From positions 372,001 through 436,000 of the forward strand of contig PLCS01000008.1 in assembly GCA_003134855.1 (NCBI GenBank): DNA of 64,000 nucleotides, written 5' to 3'. The stretch is from Acidobacteriaceae bacterium (lineage in GTDB: Bacteria > Acidobacteriota > Terriglobia > Terriglobales > Acidobacteriaceae). Each line of letters opens with the position of its first letter. Within the stretch, counting starts at the first letter, position 1. A program made the position numbers and the translations under genes. Shown here one piece after another: positions 50,473 through 58,840 of the stretch. The notes below the pieces were generated by a model. It made no database searches. It saw only the letters and a list, made by a program, of their open reading frames with translations, and had not been told where the DNA came from.

Positions 50473-52296
50473 ATGCCAGAGACTTCTCCATCGCCGCGCG
50501 CGGAACCCGAGTTGGAGGGCGACTACCGCCCGGCCGATCCGGCGACCCGTGGGGCGCATCTTGACCCAGAGAATATCCGCGTGGAAGCGGCCGATGTCGC
50601 CTATTTGATGAGGCTTACCGACGCGCTGAACACCACGCTGGATTTGGAAACCCTGCTGCGGCGCACCTCGGAGCTGGTGGCGGCCGTCATCCCCTACCGC
50701 ATCTTCGCCATTCTGCTGGTCAACGACCGCACCCACGAACTGCGGGTGAGGTTCCAGATCGGCCACATCACGCAGATTGAGAGGCTGCACATCCCCATGG
50801 GCAGGGGCGTGGTGGGCCAGGTGGCGCTCACCCGCCAGCCGGTGCTGCTGAACGACGTGAGCGCCTCGGAGATGTACGTCGAGGTGAATCCCGAAGTGCG
50901 TTCCGAACTGGCGGTGCCGCTGATTGCCAAGAACCGGCTGATCGGGGTGATGGACATCGAGAGCGAGCAGGCCGATTATTTCCGCCCCGAGCACCTGCGC
51001 CTGCTCACGCTGACCGCCTCTCGCATCGCCCAGGCCATTGAGAATGCGCGCCTCTATGCGCGCGTCTCCCGCCAGGCGCAGACACTCACAGTGCTCAACG
51101 AAATTGCTACCGAGCTGACGTCGATTCTGGATCTGGACCCACTGCTGGAGCGGATGGGGCAACTGCTGCGCCGGCTGATCGACTACCAGATGTTCTCCAT
51201 CATGCTTCTGGATGAAAAGGGCGAGACGCTGATTACGCGCTACGCCTGGCGCTTCGGCTCGGCGCAAACGCCGCTGCGCAGCCTGCCCGTCACCAGCGGG
51301 CTGGTAGGCGCGGCGGTGCGCGAGTGGCGGCTGGTGAACGTGCCCGATGTGAGCAAAGACGCGCGTTACGTGGCGATGAATCCGGAGACCCGCTCGGAGC
51401 TGGTTGTGCCGCTCTTCCACAAGGGGCGCATCATCGGCGTGCTCGACCTGGAACACACCCGCGCGGGCTTCTTCAACGAAGAGCACGAGCGCGTGTTGAC
51501 CACGCTGGCCGCGCAGGTGGCCATCGCCATCGAGAATGCGCAGCTTTACCAGGCGGTGCGCACGCAGGAGGCGCAACTGGAGCGCGACATGGCAATGGCC
51601 CGCGAAGTCCAACTGCGCCTCTTGCCGTCCGTGGCGCCGACCTGGACCAATGCCGACATGGCGGTGCGTTTCCTGCCCGCGCGCACCATCGGCGGCGACC
51701 TTTACGACTTTGTGCACTACGGGCCAGGGCGCATGGCCATCGTGCTGGGCGACGTGAGCGGCAAAGCGGCGCCGGCGGCGCTCTTTGCGGCACTGGTCAG
51801 TGGCATCATGCGCTCGGCGGCGCAGCAGCGGCCGGAGCCGGCGCGGATGCTCGCCACCCTGAACAACACGATCCAGGAGCGCAAGATGGAATCGCAGTAC
51901 GTAACCATGCTCTTTGCCTTGTGGAACGACGACAGCCGCACCCTGCAGGTGGCCAACTCCGGCGCCGTGCAGCCCATTCTCTGCCGGCAGGGGCACTCGT
52001 CCACGGTGCGCGCCGAGGGTTTTCCGCTGGGGCTCTTTCCCAACGCGAACTACGATGAACTCAATGTGGCTACCGAGCCGGGGGACGTCATCGTCTTTGT
52101 CTCGGATGGGATTCTGGATGCGGAGAATGCGCAGCGCGAGATGTACGGCCCGGAGAGGTTGTCGGAGCTATTGAGCAGCCGCGGCGAGCAGTCCGCCCAG
52201 GAGATTGCCGACGCCATCCTGAACGACGTCAGCCGCTTCCAGGGCGAGCAGGAGCGCTTCGACGATGAGACGATCATTGTGCTGCGGGTGCGGTAA
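50473..52296 (+). CDS. GAF-GAF-SpoIIE (RsbU-like) protein phosphatase
   Basis: The protein is 607 residues. Two GAF-like sensor domains (about 35-200 and 210-370) are followed by a PP2C/SpoIIE domain with the metal-binding GGDLYDF, VLGDVSGKAAPAAL and SDGILDAEN, closing with FDDETIIVLRV. Such proteins dephosphorylate anti-sigma factor antagonists in partner-switching stress responses. No anti-sigma gene is adjacent. The start codon context lacks a clear ribosome-binding site. Confidence 0.9.
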   Translation: MPETSPSPRAEPELEGDYRPADPATRGAHLDPENIRVEAADVAYLMRLTDALNTTLDLETLLRRTSELVAAVIPYRIFAILLVNDRTHELRVRFQIGHITQIERLHIPMGRGVVGQVALTRQPVLLNDVSASEMYVEVNPEVRSELAVPLIAKNRLIGVMDIESEQADYFRPEHLRLLTLTASRIAQAIENARLYARVSRQAQTLTVLNEIATELTSILDLDPLLERMGQLLRRLIDYQMFSIMLLDEKGETLITRYAWRFGSAQTPLRSLPVTSGLVGAAVREWRLVNVPDVSKDARYVAMNPETRSELVVPLFHKGRIIGVLDLEHTRAGFFNEEHERVLTTLAAQVAIAIENAQLYQAVRTQEAQLERDMAMAREVQLRLLPSVAPTWTNADMAVRFLPARTIGGDLYDFVHYGPGRMAIVLGDVSGKAAPAALFAALVSGIMRSAAQQRPEPARMLATLNNTIQERKMESQYVTMLFALWNDDSRTLQVANSGAVQPILCRQGHSSTVRAEGFPLGLFPNANYDELNVATEPGDVIVFVSDGILDAENAQREMYGPERLSELLSSRGEQSAQEIADAILNDVSRFQGEQERFDDETIIVLRVR

Positions 52297-52352
52297 AAAG
52301 CGTGACCTATCCTTGATGCTCCGCCGAAGGCGGTTGGCTCCGCAGCAGATGG

Positions 52353-52661
52353 CTACTTGAGCGACGACAGCATTTCACGCCGGAGGATGGCGTTCATACG
52401 CGATTGATAACCTCTGCCGTGTGACTTCAACCACTCCAGAACATCTCCGTCCAGGCGCGCGGTGACGATGCGTTTGATGGGGCGATAAAGATGCCCGCGC
52501 ACGCGCTTGGTCTTCGCCCATTCCGCGTCGGTCAGGACAGGAATATCGCTGCTGTCGATCTCGCTCTCTGGCCGCGCCGAAAGCGCTTTCAAGTTAGCGC
52601 GCTGCGCGTCCGTCAAGGGCGGCAATGTTTCCAGTGTGTACCTAACCATTTTCTTTTTCAT
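52353..52661 (-). CDS. brnA: BrnA family antitoxin (orphan)
   Basis: The protein is 102 residues. The N-terminal segment VRYTLETLPPLTDAQRANLKAL and the C-terminal ribbon-helix-helix (TARLDGDVLEWLKSHGRGYQSRMNAILRREM) match BrnA. In brnTA operons the BrnT toxin gene overlaps the brnA start. Here only a BrnT C-terminal remnant precedes it (52642-52725), so the antitoxin is an orphan. Confidence 0.88.
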   Translation of the reverse strand: MKKKMVRYTLETLPPLTDAQRANLKALSARPESEIDSSDIPVLTDAEWAKTKRVRGHLYRPIKRIVTARLDGDVLEWLKSHGRGYQSRMNAILRREMLSSLK

Positions 52662-52725
52662 AGCGTCGCCTTTCCGTGGGTTCGGCTCGTCTGGCGGAGA
52701 TGATGCGAAAAGGAAACGGCTCCAG
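52642..52725 (-). pseudogene. brnT: brnT C-terminal remnant
   Basis: Reading on the minus strand into the brnA start gives FPFRIISARRAEPTERRRYEKENG and a TAG stop at 52642-52644. This is the C-terminal helix and end of BrnT (R.IISARKA...ERR.YE). The upstream part of the toxin, including its catalytic core, is missing; the adjacent unrelated membrane protein gene occupies the place. The toxin is therefore inactivated. Confidence 0.7.
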
Positions 52726-52730
52726 CCAGA

Positions 52731-53114
52731 TTATTCGGTTGACGCTTGCAAGAACCAGTACATCAGTGCGCCCAAAGAACAGAGTGGAGCGTACCACCGC
52801 AGCGCGCATGGTCTCCAAAGACCTGCCAAAGAGAACATAATCCCTGAGAGTGAAATAAGGACACCATACCGATAGATTCTAAGCACTGCCGGGTCGTAAA
52901 ACGGGAATCCGCCAATCGCCTTTGCATAGACTGCGGTAGAAACTGCAAGCAATGCGGATGCTGTAGCGAGAGCGAAGCCGATGAGGGACATGATCGAGGA
53001 TAGATTTCGCGTCTTTGCCTGCTTCCACCATCGCAACCAACCAAAAATAAGTGCGACAGACAGGCCAAGAGCAATAACAAAAAATAGTCCTTCAAACGCC
53101 CAAACGAATGTCAT
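52731..53114 (-). CDS. Small four-helix membrane protein
   Basis: The protein is 127 residues with four predicted membrane helices (about 5-30, 40-63, 80-100, 105-124). No family is recognised. The stop codon lies next to the brnT remnant, as if the gene arrived by an event that removed the front of brnT. It is downstream of the hydrogenase genes on the same strand, but with no obvious link. Confidence 0.55.
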   Translation of the reverse strand: MTFVWAFEGLFFVIALGLSVALIFGWLRWWKQAKTRNLSSIMSLIGFALATASALLAVSTAVYAKAIGGFPFYDPAVLRIYRYGVLISLSGIMFSLAGLWRPCALRWYAPLCSLGALMYWFLQASTE

Positions 53115-53141
53115 CCTAATAATGTGGCTTGCAAAGGCCAG

Positions 53142-53615
53142 TTATGTCAACTCCGCCAGAATCTCGGCGACGGCCACTTCAGCGGCCTTGGCGATCACCT
53201 CAGAGAGTTCCATCGAGATCGGCTGCTGCGAATCGATGGTGATGGCGTAGAGAATCACATCAGGGCCTCCGCCCTGGATGTAAAACACATCCAGCAGATC
53301 TTTTACGCCGATGTCGTGCGCGGTGAGCGTGGGCGGGTAATCGCGCGAGAAGCGCGGCGTGGTACGGGTGACCGTGCCGACGGGATTGCCGTCCGCTGCG
53401 GCGTCGATGAGGATGATGCGGCCAGCCTCTTGCAGCGGCTCAAGCAGCGTGAAGCCGCCCGTGCCGCCGTCGAGGCACTCCACATTGGCAGGCAGCGTGT
53501 GATTCTCCACTGCGCGCACCACGTGAACGCCGACGCCCTCATCACCCATCAGGACGTTACCCAGCCCCAGCACCAGTGTCTTGTTCTGCTTCGCGGTCTT
53601 GTCGCTAATCGTCAC
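53142..53615 (-). CDS. hyaD: Hydrogenase maturation endopeptidase
   Basis: The protein is 157 residues. I set the start at the GTG at 53615 (GGGAGAAGA upstream), which overlaps the end of the cytochrome gene. LVLGLGNVLMGDEGVGVHV is the HyaD/HupD signature with the nickel-binding acidic residue, and HDIGVKDLL follows. The protease removes the C-terminal tail of the large subunit after nickel insertion. Confidence 0.93.
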   Translation of the reverse strand: MTISDKTAKQNKTLVLGLGNVLMGDEGVGVHVVRAVENHTLPANVECLDGGTGGFTLLEPLQEAGRIILIDAAADGNPVGTVTRTTPRFSRDYPPTLTAHDIGVKDLLDVFYIQGGGPDVILYAITIDSQQPISMELSEVIAKAAEVAVAEILAELT

Positions 53616-54330
53616 TCTTCTCCCGCTCGAACTTCCATCCGCCGATGATCGAGGATACCGTGCCACGCCCCTCGATGTAATCGTGATAGAAGGCAAGATA
53701 GACGTGAACGATGACAAAGGTGACAAAGAACCACAGGAAAGTGTGGTGCCAGAAACGCACGCCGGAATCACCACCCAGCAGCGGCACAATCCAGGTAAAC
53801 ATGCGCGGCAGCCATGAGTTGCTCATGCTGGAGTAAAGCGCGAAGCCGGTAATGGTTTGCGCCACAAAGGCCAGGAAGGTGAAGAAGTAGATCATGCCGG
53901 CCAATGCGTTGTGGCCGGTGGAGATCGGCCCGTGCAGCTTGGTTTCCAGCACGTCGGCTTTGATCACATCCACAATCTCCTGCCGCTGCGATTTCTTCAA
54001 CGGAAAGAATGCGTTCCAGTGAGAGTATTTGTTGCCGACGAAGCCCCAGTAGAGCCGCGCCAGGAAATTGAAGACGTAAATGAACGCGGCCAGGAAGTGT
54101 ATGAAGCGCACCCAGCCGAACCAGTACTGCTGATAGGCCTCCGCCGCGTAAAAGGCGCGAATGGGCGCGCCAATCAGGTAGCCGGTGACGCACAACGCCA
54201 CCAGCGTGATGGCGTTGATCCAGTGGTAGGCGCGCACCGGCAGTTCCCACACATAGATGCGCCGGTACTCGACCGGCTGCACATCCCGCGACCCGCTGCC
54301 TGCAACAATGTTCGGTGTACTCATGGGCAT
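53605..54330 (-). CDS. hyaC: Ni/Fe-hydrogenase b-type cytochrome subunit
   Basis: The protein is 241 residues. The start at 54330 forms TGATG with the large-subunit stop. Four membrane helices carry the haem-ligand histidines (YHWINAITLV, WVRFIHFLAAFIYV, FWHHTFLWFFVTFVIVHVY). It anchors the hydrogenase and passes electrons to the quinone pool. Overlaps on both sides indicate one operon. Confidence 0.93.
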   Translation of the reverse strand: MPMSTPNIVAGSGSRDVQPVEYRRIYVWELPVRAYHWINAITLVALCVTGYLIGAPIRAFYAAEAYQQYWFGWVRFIHFLAAFIYVFNFLARLYWGFVGNKYSHWNAFFPLKKSQRQEIVDVIKADVLETKLHGPISTGHNALAGMIYFFTFLAFVAQTITGFALYSSMSNSWLPRMFTWIVPLLGGDSGVRFWHHTFLWFFVTFVIVHVYLAFYHDYIEGRGTVSSIIGGWKFEREKSDD

Positions 54331-56042
54331 CACTCGAAGGAAACCTGGGCTATGTGCCGTCCCTGCGGATCGTACAAATGCACGGCGCAGGCAAGGCACG
54401 GGTCAAAGGAATGAATGGTGCGCAGAATCTCGACCGGCTCGTCGATCTTGGCCACCGGCGTGCCGATCAGCGCCTGCTCAAACGATGAGCGCAGTCCCTT
54501 GGCGTCGCGCGGAGAGCCGTTCCAGGTGGTCGGCACCACCAGCTGATAGTTCTCGATGGCGCCGTTGTGAATCTTGATCCAGTGAGCCAGCGCGCCGCGC
54601 GGAGCCTCCACCAGGCCAACCCCCTCGGCATCCTTGGGCCAGCTCTTCGGCTCCCAGAACTCGCCGTTGAAGGTAGAGACCTCGTTGGTCTTCACCTGCA
54701 CCATCAAGAGGCCGTAGTACTCCTTGAGCCACTTCATCGCCAGTGCGGCATCCAGGCCGCGCGCCGCGGTGCGGCCCAGCGTGGAGAAGAGCGCGGGCAC
54801 TCCAACGCCGAGCTTGCCCAGCGTGTCCTTCACCAGATCCTGCACGTCGGTGCGCCCAGAGGCAAAGGCCACCAGCAGGCGCGCCAGCGGACCCACCTCC
54901 ATTGGCTGCTCCTTCCAGCGCGGAGTCTTCAGGAATGAATACTTGTCAAAGCCGGCCAGCGATTCGAAGGGCGGCTTGGGCCCGGTGTATTTGATCTGTG
55001 TCTCGCCCGCCCAGGGATGAATGCCTTCGTTGTCGCCCTTGTCGTAGGTGTACCAGGAGTGCGCGATGTACTCCTTGATCTCCTGCGAATCGGTCGCATT
55101 GACCGGATGCACCACACTGAGGTCGCGATTGAGAATCACGCCGCGCGGATACTTGAACGAGTCTGGCTGGTTATAGCCCTTGGTGGGGAACTCGCCGTAG
55201 CTGAGGTAGTTGCTCAAACCGCCGCCATGGCCGGCCCAGTCCTTGTAGAAGCCGGCAACAGCCAGCAGGTCGGGGATGTAGACCTCGTTGATGAACTCAT
55301 CCGCCTGATCGATCAGACGCTTGACCAGGTTCAACCGCTCGCCGTTGATCGCCGCCACTTCATTCATGTTGATGGAGCAGGGAACGCCGCCGACCAGATA
55401 ATTTGGGTGAGGATTCTTGCCGCCGAAGACGGTGTGAATCTTGCAGATTTCCTTCTGCCAGCTGAGCGCGTCGAGATAGTGCGCCACGGCGATGAGATTG
55501 ACTTCGGGCGGCAGCTTGTAGGCCGGATGGCCCCAGTAGCCGTTGGCGAAGATGCCCAGCCCGCTGGCGGCAAAAGCCTTGATCTTGTCCTGCACTTCGG
55601 CGAAATACGTCGGCGTGTTCTTGTCCCACTTGGAGAAGGTGGCCGCAATCTCCGCGGCCTTCTTGGGATCGGCTTTGAGCGCGTTGACGATGTCCACCCA
55701 GTCCAGCGCGTGCAAGTGATAGAAGTGGATCACGTGATCCTGCACGTACTGCGTGGTCATCATGATGCTGCGGATGATCTCGGCGGTCGGCGGGATGGAG
55801 ATGCCTAGGGCGTTTTCCACGGCGCGCACGCTGGCGAGCGCGTGAACCGTGGTGCAGACGCCGCAGACGCGCTCGGTGATGGCCCAGGCGTCGCGCGGGT
55901 CGCGGCCCATGAGAATCTTCTCCAGGCCGCGCACCATCGTGCCTGCGCTGAATGCGTCGGTGATGACGCCATTTTCCACCACTGCCTCGATGCGCAGGTG
56001 GCCTTCAATGCGAGTGACCGGATCGACGACAATGCGTGTCAT
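54330..56042 (-). CDS. hyaB: [NiFe]-hydrogenase large subunit
   Basis: The protein is 570 residues and binds the NiFe(CN)2CO centre. The N-terminal ligand pair is in TERVCGVCTTVHALA and the C-terminal pair in FDPCLACAVHL. A 15-residue tail after the histidine (LYDPQGRHIAQVSFE) is the peptide cut off by HyaD. It is six bases from hyaA and overlaps hyaC. hypABCDEF are not in this window. Confidence 0.95.
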   Translation of the reverse strand: MTRIVVDPVTRIEGHLRIEAVVENGVITDAFSAGTMVRGLEKILMGRDPRDAWAITERVCGVCTTVHALASVRAVENALGISIPPTAEIIRSIMMTTQYVQDHVIHFYHLHALDWVDIVNALKADPKKAAEIAATFSKWDKNTPTYFAEVQDKIKAFAASGLGIFANGYWGHPAYKLPPEVNLIAVAHYLDALSWQKEICKIHTVFGGKNPHPNYLVGGVPCSINMNEVAAINGERLNLVKRLIDQADEFINEVYIPDLLAVAGFYKDWAGHGGGLSNYLSYGEFPTKGYNQPDSFKYPRGVILNRDLSVVHPVNATDSQEIKEYIAHSWYTYDKGDNEGIHPWAGETQIKYTGPKPPFESLAGFDKYSFLKTPRWKEQPMEVGPLARLLVAFASGRTDVQDLVKDTLGKLGVGVPALFSTLGRTAARGLDAALAMKWLKEYYGLLMVQVKTNEVSTFNGEFWEPKSWPKDAEGVGLVEAPRGALAHWIKIHNGAIENYQLVVPTTWNGSPRDAKGLRSSFEQALIGTPVAKIDEPVEILRTIHSFDPCLACAVHLYDPQGRHIAQVSFE

Positions 56043-56048
56043 AGGCTC

Positions 56049-57137
56049 TTACGACTCCTTGAGGTCTTCCGCGTGAACTTCCGCGATGACCTGGTGCTTG
56101 CGAATATTGGTGACTACAGCGTGCGCCGCGACTCCGGCCAGCGTGGCCACTCCCACCACCGTGCCAATGGTGTCCGCAGTGCTCTCGATGCCGAAGCCGG
56201 GGAACGACGCCAGGTGCTGATAGAACGGGCCGTTGTCCCAGAAGCCTTCCTCGCTGCAACCGATGCAGCCGTGGCCGGACTGGATGGGATAGCTGGTGCC
56301 TTCGTTCCACTTGATTACACTGCAAGCGTTGTAAGTGACCGGACCGCGACAGCCCATCTTATACAGGCAATAGCCCTTGCGCGCGTTTTCGTCGTCAAAG
56401 GACTCGACGAACAAGCCGGCGTCGTAGTTGGGGCGGCGATAGCAGGTGTCGTGCACGCGGCGTCCGTAAAACTCCTTGGGCCGGCCCTGACTGTCGAGCG
56501 CCGGAAGTTGCCCCAGCACCAGCAGGTGTGTCACCACGCCCATCATCACGTCGGCGATGGGCGGGCAGCCGGGCACGTTGATCACCGGCTTGTCCACCAG
56601 CTTGTAAATCGGCGTGGCGCCGGTCGGATTCGGCTTGGCCGCCTGCACGCAGCCGTTGGAGGCGCAACTGCCCCACGCCACGATCGCGGCCGCATCCTTG
56701 GCGACGGTCTGCAGGATCGATTCGGCCGTCTTGCCGCCGATCATGCAATAGACGCCGTCGTCTTTTGTGGGCACCGCGCCTTCCACCAGCACAATGTACT
56801 TGCCCTTGTTGTTGGCGATGGTGTCGGTCAGGCACTTCTCCGCCTGGAAGCCGGAGGCCGCCATCAGCGTCTCGGTGTAGTTCAGGTTCAGCACGTCCAG
56901 CAGCACATCCAGCACAATCGGGTGCGACGCGCGAATGAACGACTCGCTGCAACAGGTGCACTCCTGGAAGTGCAGCCACACTACAGCCGGTTTGTCTTTC
57001 TTTTCAAAAGCTGACACGACCTGGGCAACGCCGGTTTGACCGAAGCCGGCCACGGTTGCGGCCGCGGCGCAGAATTGCAGAAAATCTCTGCGGCTGTAAC
57101 CCTTCTGCTGCATCGAATTCCAAATGGATTGACCCAT
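56049..57137 (-). CDS. hyaA: [NiFe]-hydrogenase small subunit, oxygen-tolerant type
   Basis: The protein is 362 residues. A twin-arginine signal (YSRRDFLQFCAA) exports the mature pair. The proximal cluster region has ECTCCSESF with C60, C62 and C63, and GSCASNGCVQ with C158 and C163. C62 and C163 correspond in spacing (101 residues) to the two supernumerary cysteines of E. coli Hyd-1 (C19, C120) that build the 4Fe-3S cluster giving oxygen tolerance. A C-terminal helix (TIGTVVGVATLAGVAAHAV) docks to the membrane. This argues for an aerobic uptake hydrogenase of group 1d. It heads the hyaABCD operon. Confidence 0.95.
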   Translation of the reverse strand: MGQSIWNSMQQKGYSRRDFLQFCAAAATVAGFGQTGVAQVVSAFEKKDKPAVVWLHFQECTCCSESFIRASHPIVLDVLLDVLNLNYTETLMAASGFQAEKCLTDTIANNKGKYIVLVEGAVPTKDDGVYCMIGGKTAESILQTVAKDAAAIVAWGSCASNGCVQAAKPNPTGATPIYKLVDKPVINVPGCPPIADVMMGVVTHLLVLGQLPALDSQGRPKEFYGRRVHDTCYRRPNYDAGLFVESFDDENARKGYCLYKMGCRGPVTYNACSVIKWNEGTSYPIQSGHGCIGCSEEGFWDNGPFYQHLASFPGFGIESTADTIGTVVGVATLAGVAAHAVVTNIRKHQVIAEVHAEDLKES

Positions 57138-57258
57138 GCCTACCTCACTCTGCGTCCTGGAGCCGGTAAACCGCCGCTAGCGATGAAAGGTCTTGAGGAA
57201 GCCGCCGGTGGCTCACCGTGGATGTAAGAGACGGTACTCAGCGGAAAGTATGGTCGGC

Positions 57259-57274
57259 TGTGATATGCGTCACA
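57259..57274. promoter_or_regulatory. Crp/Fnr-family binding site upstream of hyaA
   Basis: TGTGATATGCGTCACA is a perfect TGTGA-N6-TCACA palindrome at 57259-57274, about 122 bases before the hyaA start. It is the consensus of Crp-type regulators. A half-site (ATGCGTCACG) recurs at about 57322-57331. No -10/-35 pair could be assigned with confidence. Confidence 0.65.
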
Positions 57275-57593
57275 CGCGTTTATACGGAATCTCTGCTGAT
57301 TTGTTTTCAGGGCGGTCAAGAGATGCGTCACGCTTCCCGCACCTGCGGGATGCAGGGCCTAGCCGTGTGCGCCTCGCACCTGATCTGGCTTCCGGTCTTG
57401 CGTAAACCCTGGAAAGTCTGTGTTATGCTGGCCTTTTGCCACTGTGAACATTACTGCACAGATTTTGTACATTTTCAAACGCTGGATTCTGTTTAAGGGC
57501 CGGAACGTTCCCTGCTGTTCAATCCCCGGCAAAGCCAAGCCGCAGCGTTGTATTATTGTTCCAATCATTGCACCCCGAAGGGAAGGACTTGCA

Positions 57594-58307
57594 ATGCAAT
57601 CGATCATGCCTGAAGGTGGCTGGATAGACCCGCCCCAGCAAGACACTCAACAGAGGCCGGACTATCCGCCGCAACCCAGCTACACGCCTAGAAGTTCTTA
57701 CCTCACCTGCAAAATTTGTGACCGTGGAACACTCAGTCTCAAGACGGTATTCCGCATGAGTGGCCCCGCCGTTGCCATTGGCTTCATTCTCTTGATTCCG
57801 TCAATTCTGGGAATGATTTTCAGTGCATTGATGTTTCTTGGGGTCAACGCGCTCACTGGAGGCGAGGCGTCTACCATCTCAAACGAGTCAGAACGTCCAT
57901 TTCAAAGCGCCCTCGACTTCAACTTTCGCCGTAATTGTGCTAATGGTTTTAGTAAGGAGAATCCCTCAATAACACATTCGGAGATAGAACAAATATGTGA
58001 ATGTAAGCTCTCTGCCTACAAAGAAACTGGTTTGGAGACGATAGACGCCGCTCAAACCTGTGTTCAGGAAACAATAAACGGCACGCTTGATAAGCCTAGT
58101 CGTGATGTAGATGCGCTTTATTTCAGCAATACTTCGCATCAAAGCCCAGATAGTGCGGGATCAAACCTGTTCCGAGTTGCTGGGAGTGGATTCGCCATTG
58201 CTCTAGGCATTGCATCATTCGTTGGTGGTTTGCTTGGTTGGCTTTTGGTAATGCGAAAGCGCGTCCTTCAATGCGATCTTTGCGGCGCGGTTGTAAACGC
58301 CTCCTAG
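57594..58307 (+). CDS. Membrane protein with split zinc-ribbon cysteines
   Basis: The protein is 237 residues with GGGAAGGA upstream of the ATG. A Pro/Gln-rich N-terminus precedes CKICD (about residue 39), a first helix (AVAIGFILLIPSILGMIFSAL), a 95-residue loop with four cysteines, a second helix near 195-220, and CDLCG at the C-terminus. The two cysteine pairs would face the same side and could form one zinc ribbon. No family is recognised. It is AT-richer than its neighbours and divergent from the hydrogenase operon. Confidence 0.6.
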   Translation: MQSIMPEGGWIDPPQQDTQQRPDYPPQPSYTPRSSYLTCKICDRGTLSLKTVFRMSGPAVAIGFILLIPSILGMIFSALMFLGVNALTGGEASTISNESERPFQSALDFNFRRNCANGFSKENPSITHSEIEQICECKLSAYKETGLETIDAAQTCVQETINGTLDKPSRDVDALYFSNTSHQSPDSAGSNLFRVAGSGFAIALGIASFVGGLLGWLLVMRKRVLQCDLCGAVVNAS

Positions 58308-58415
58308 AAACGACCACAACCGCCGGATTCTATTGAATGGCCGAGCCGTTCGGATCCGCTGGAATCGCCGGTACAGGTTGCCGCTACAATTGACAGCGAA
58401 GTAGAGAGGATCACT

Positions 58416-58751
58416 ATGAACGAATTCAGTAATGATGTTCGTCAACGGAAACTTTTCAAGCCAACGGCAAACGGTACAGCCCATCGAAGCATCAGCATTG
58501 AGGATGTAAACGGGGCTGGTGCATTCAAGTATCGAGTAACCACTGGAAACCGTACACAATCCCCGAACTTTGGATTGCGGGGCCAAAACGATTGGACCCC
58601 AACCGCGAATTCAACCTGGAGAATGGACCCGCCGAAGTTGCCACGATTAACTTTCAATGAAGCAATTGAAGACGCTGACAAGGAACTAGAGCGGAGCAAA
58701 CATGAGAAATTTGAACTTGTGAAGGTGGATGAGGATTTTCCGCTCCTTTAG
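58416..58751 (+). CDS. Hypothetical protein
   Basis: The protein is 111 residues with AGAGGATCAC before the ATG. It is hydrophilic, with N/Q/T-rich middle and a charged C-terminal helix (FNEAIEDADKELERSKHEKFELVKVDED). No family is recognised. It is AT-rich like the gene upstream. Confidence 0.5.
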   Translation: MNEFSNDVRQRKLFKPTANGTAHRSISIEDVNGAGAFKYRVTTGNRTQSPNFGLRGQNDWTPTANSTWRMDPPKLPRLTFNEAIEDADKELERSKHEKFELVKVDEDFPLL

Positions 58752-58790
58752 TTCGCCCCGGCCCCGGCCACGGTGAGGCGTTCGGGATGC

Positions 58791-58833
58791 CGGGTGCCCA
58801 GGTCCCGCTTTTAGGACCTGGGAATCCACGAAC
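58791..58833. repeat. Dispersed hairpin element, copy 11
   Basis: CGGGTGCCCAGGTCC - CGCTTTTA - GGACCTGGGAATCCACGAAC. Both conserved ends and a full stem are present. It lies just beyond the end of the UPF0182 gene. Confidence 0.9.
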
Positions 58834-58840
58834 TCAATAG

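Noticed and set aside
57138-57593. tRNA or riboswitch in the interval upstream of hyaA
   Set aside because: No cloverleaf, CCA end or known aptamer core could be found; only the Crp-type site stands out.
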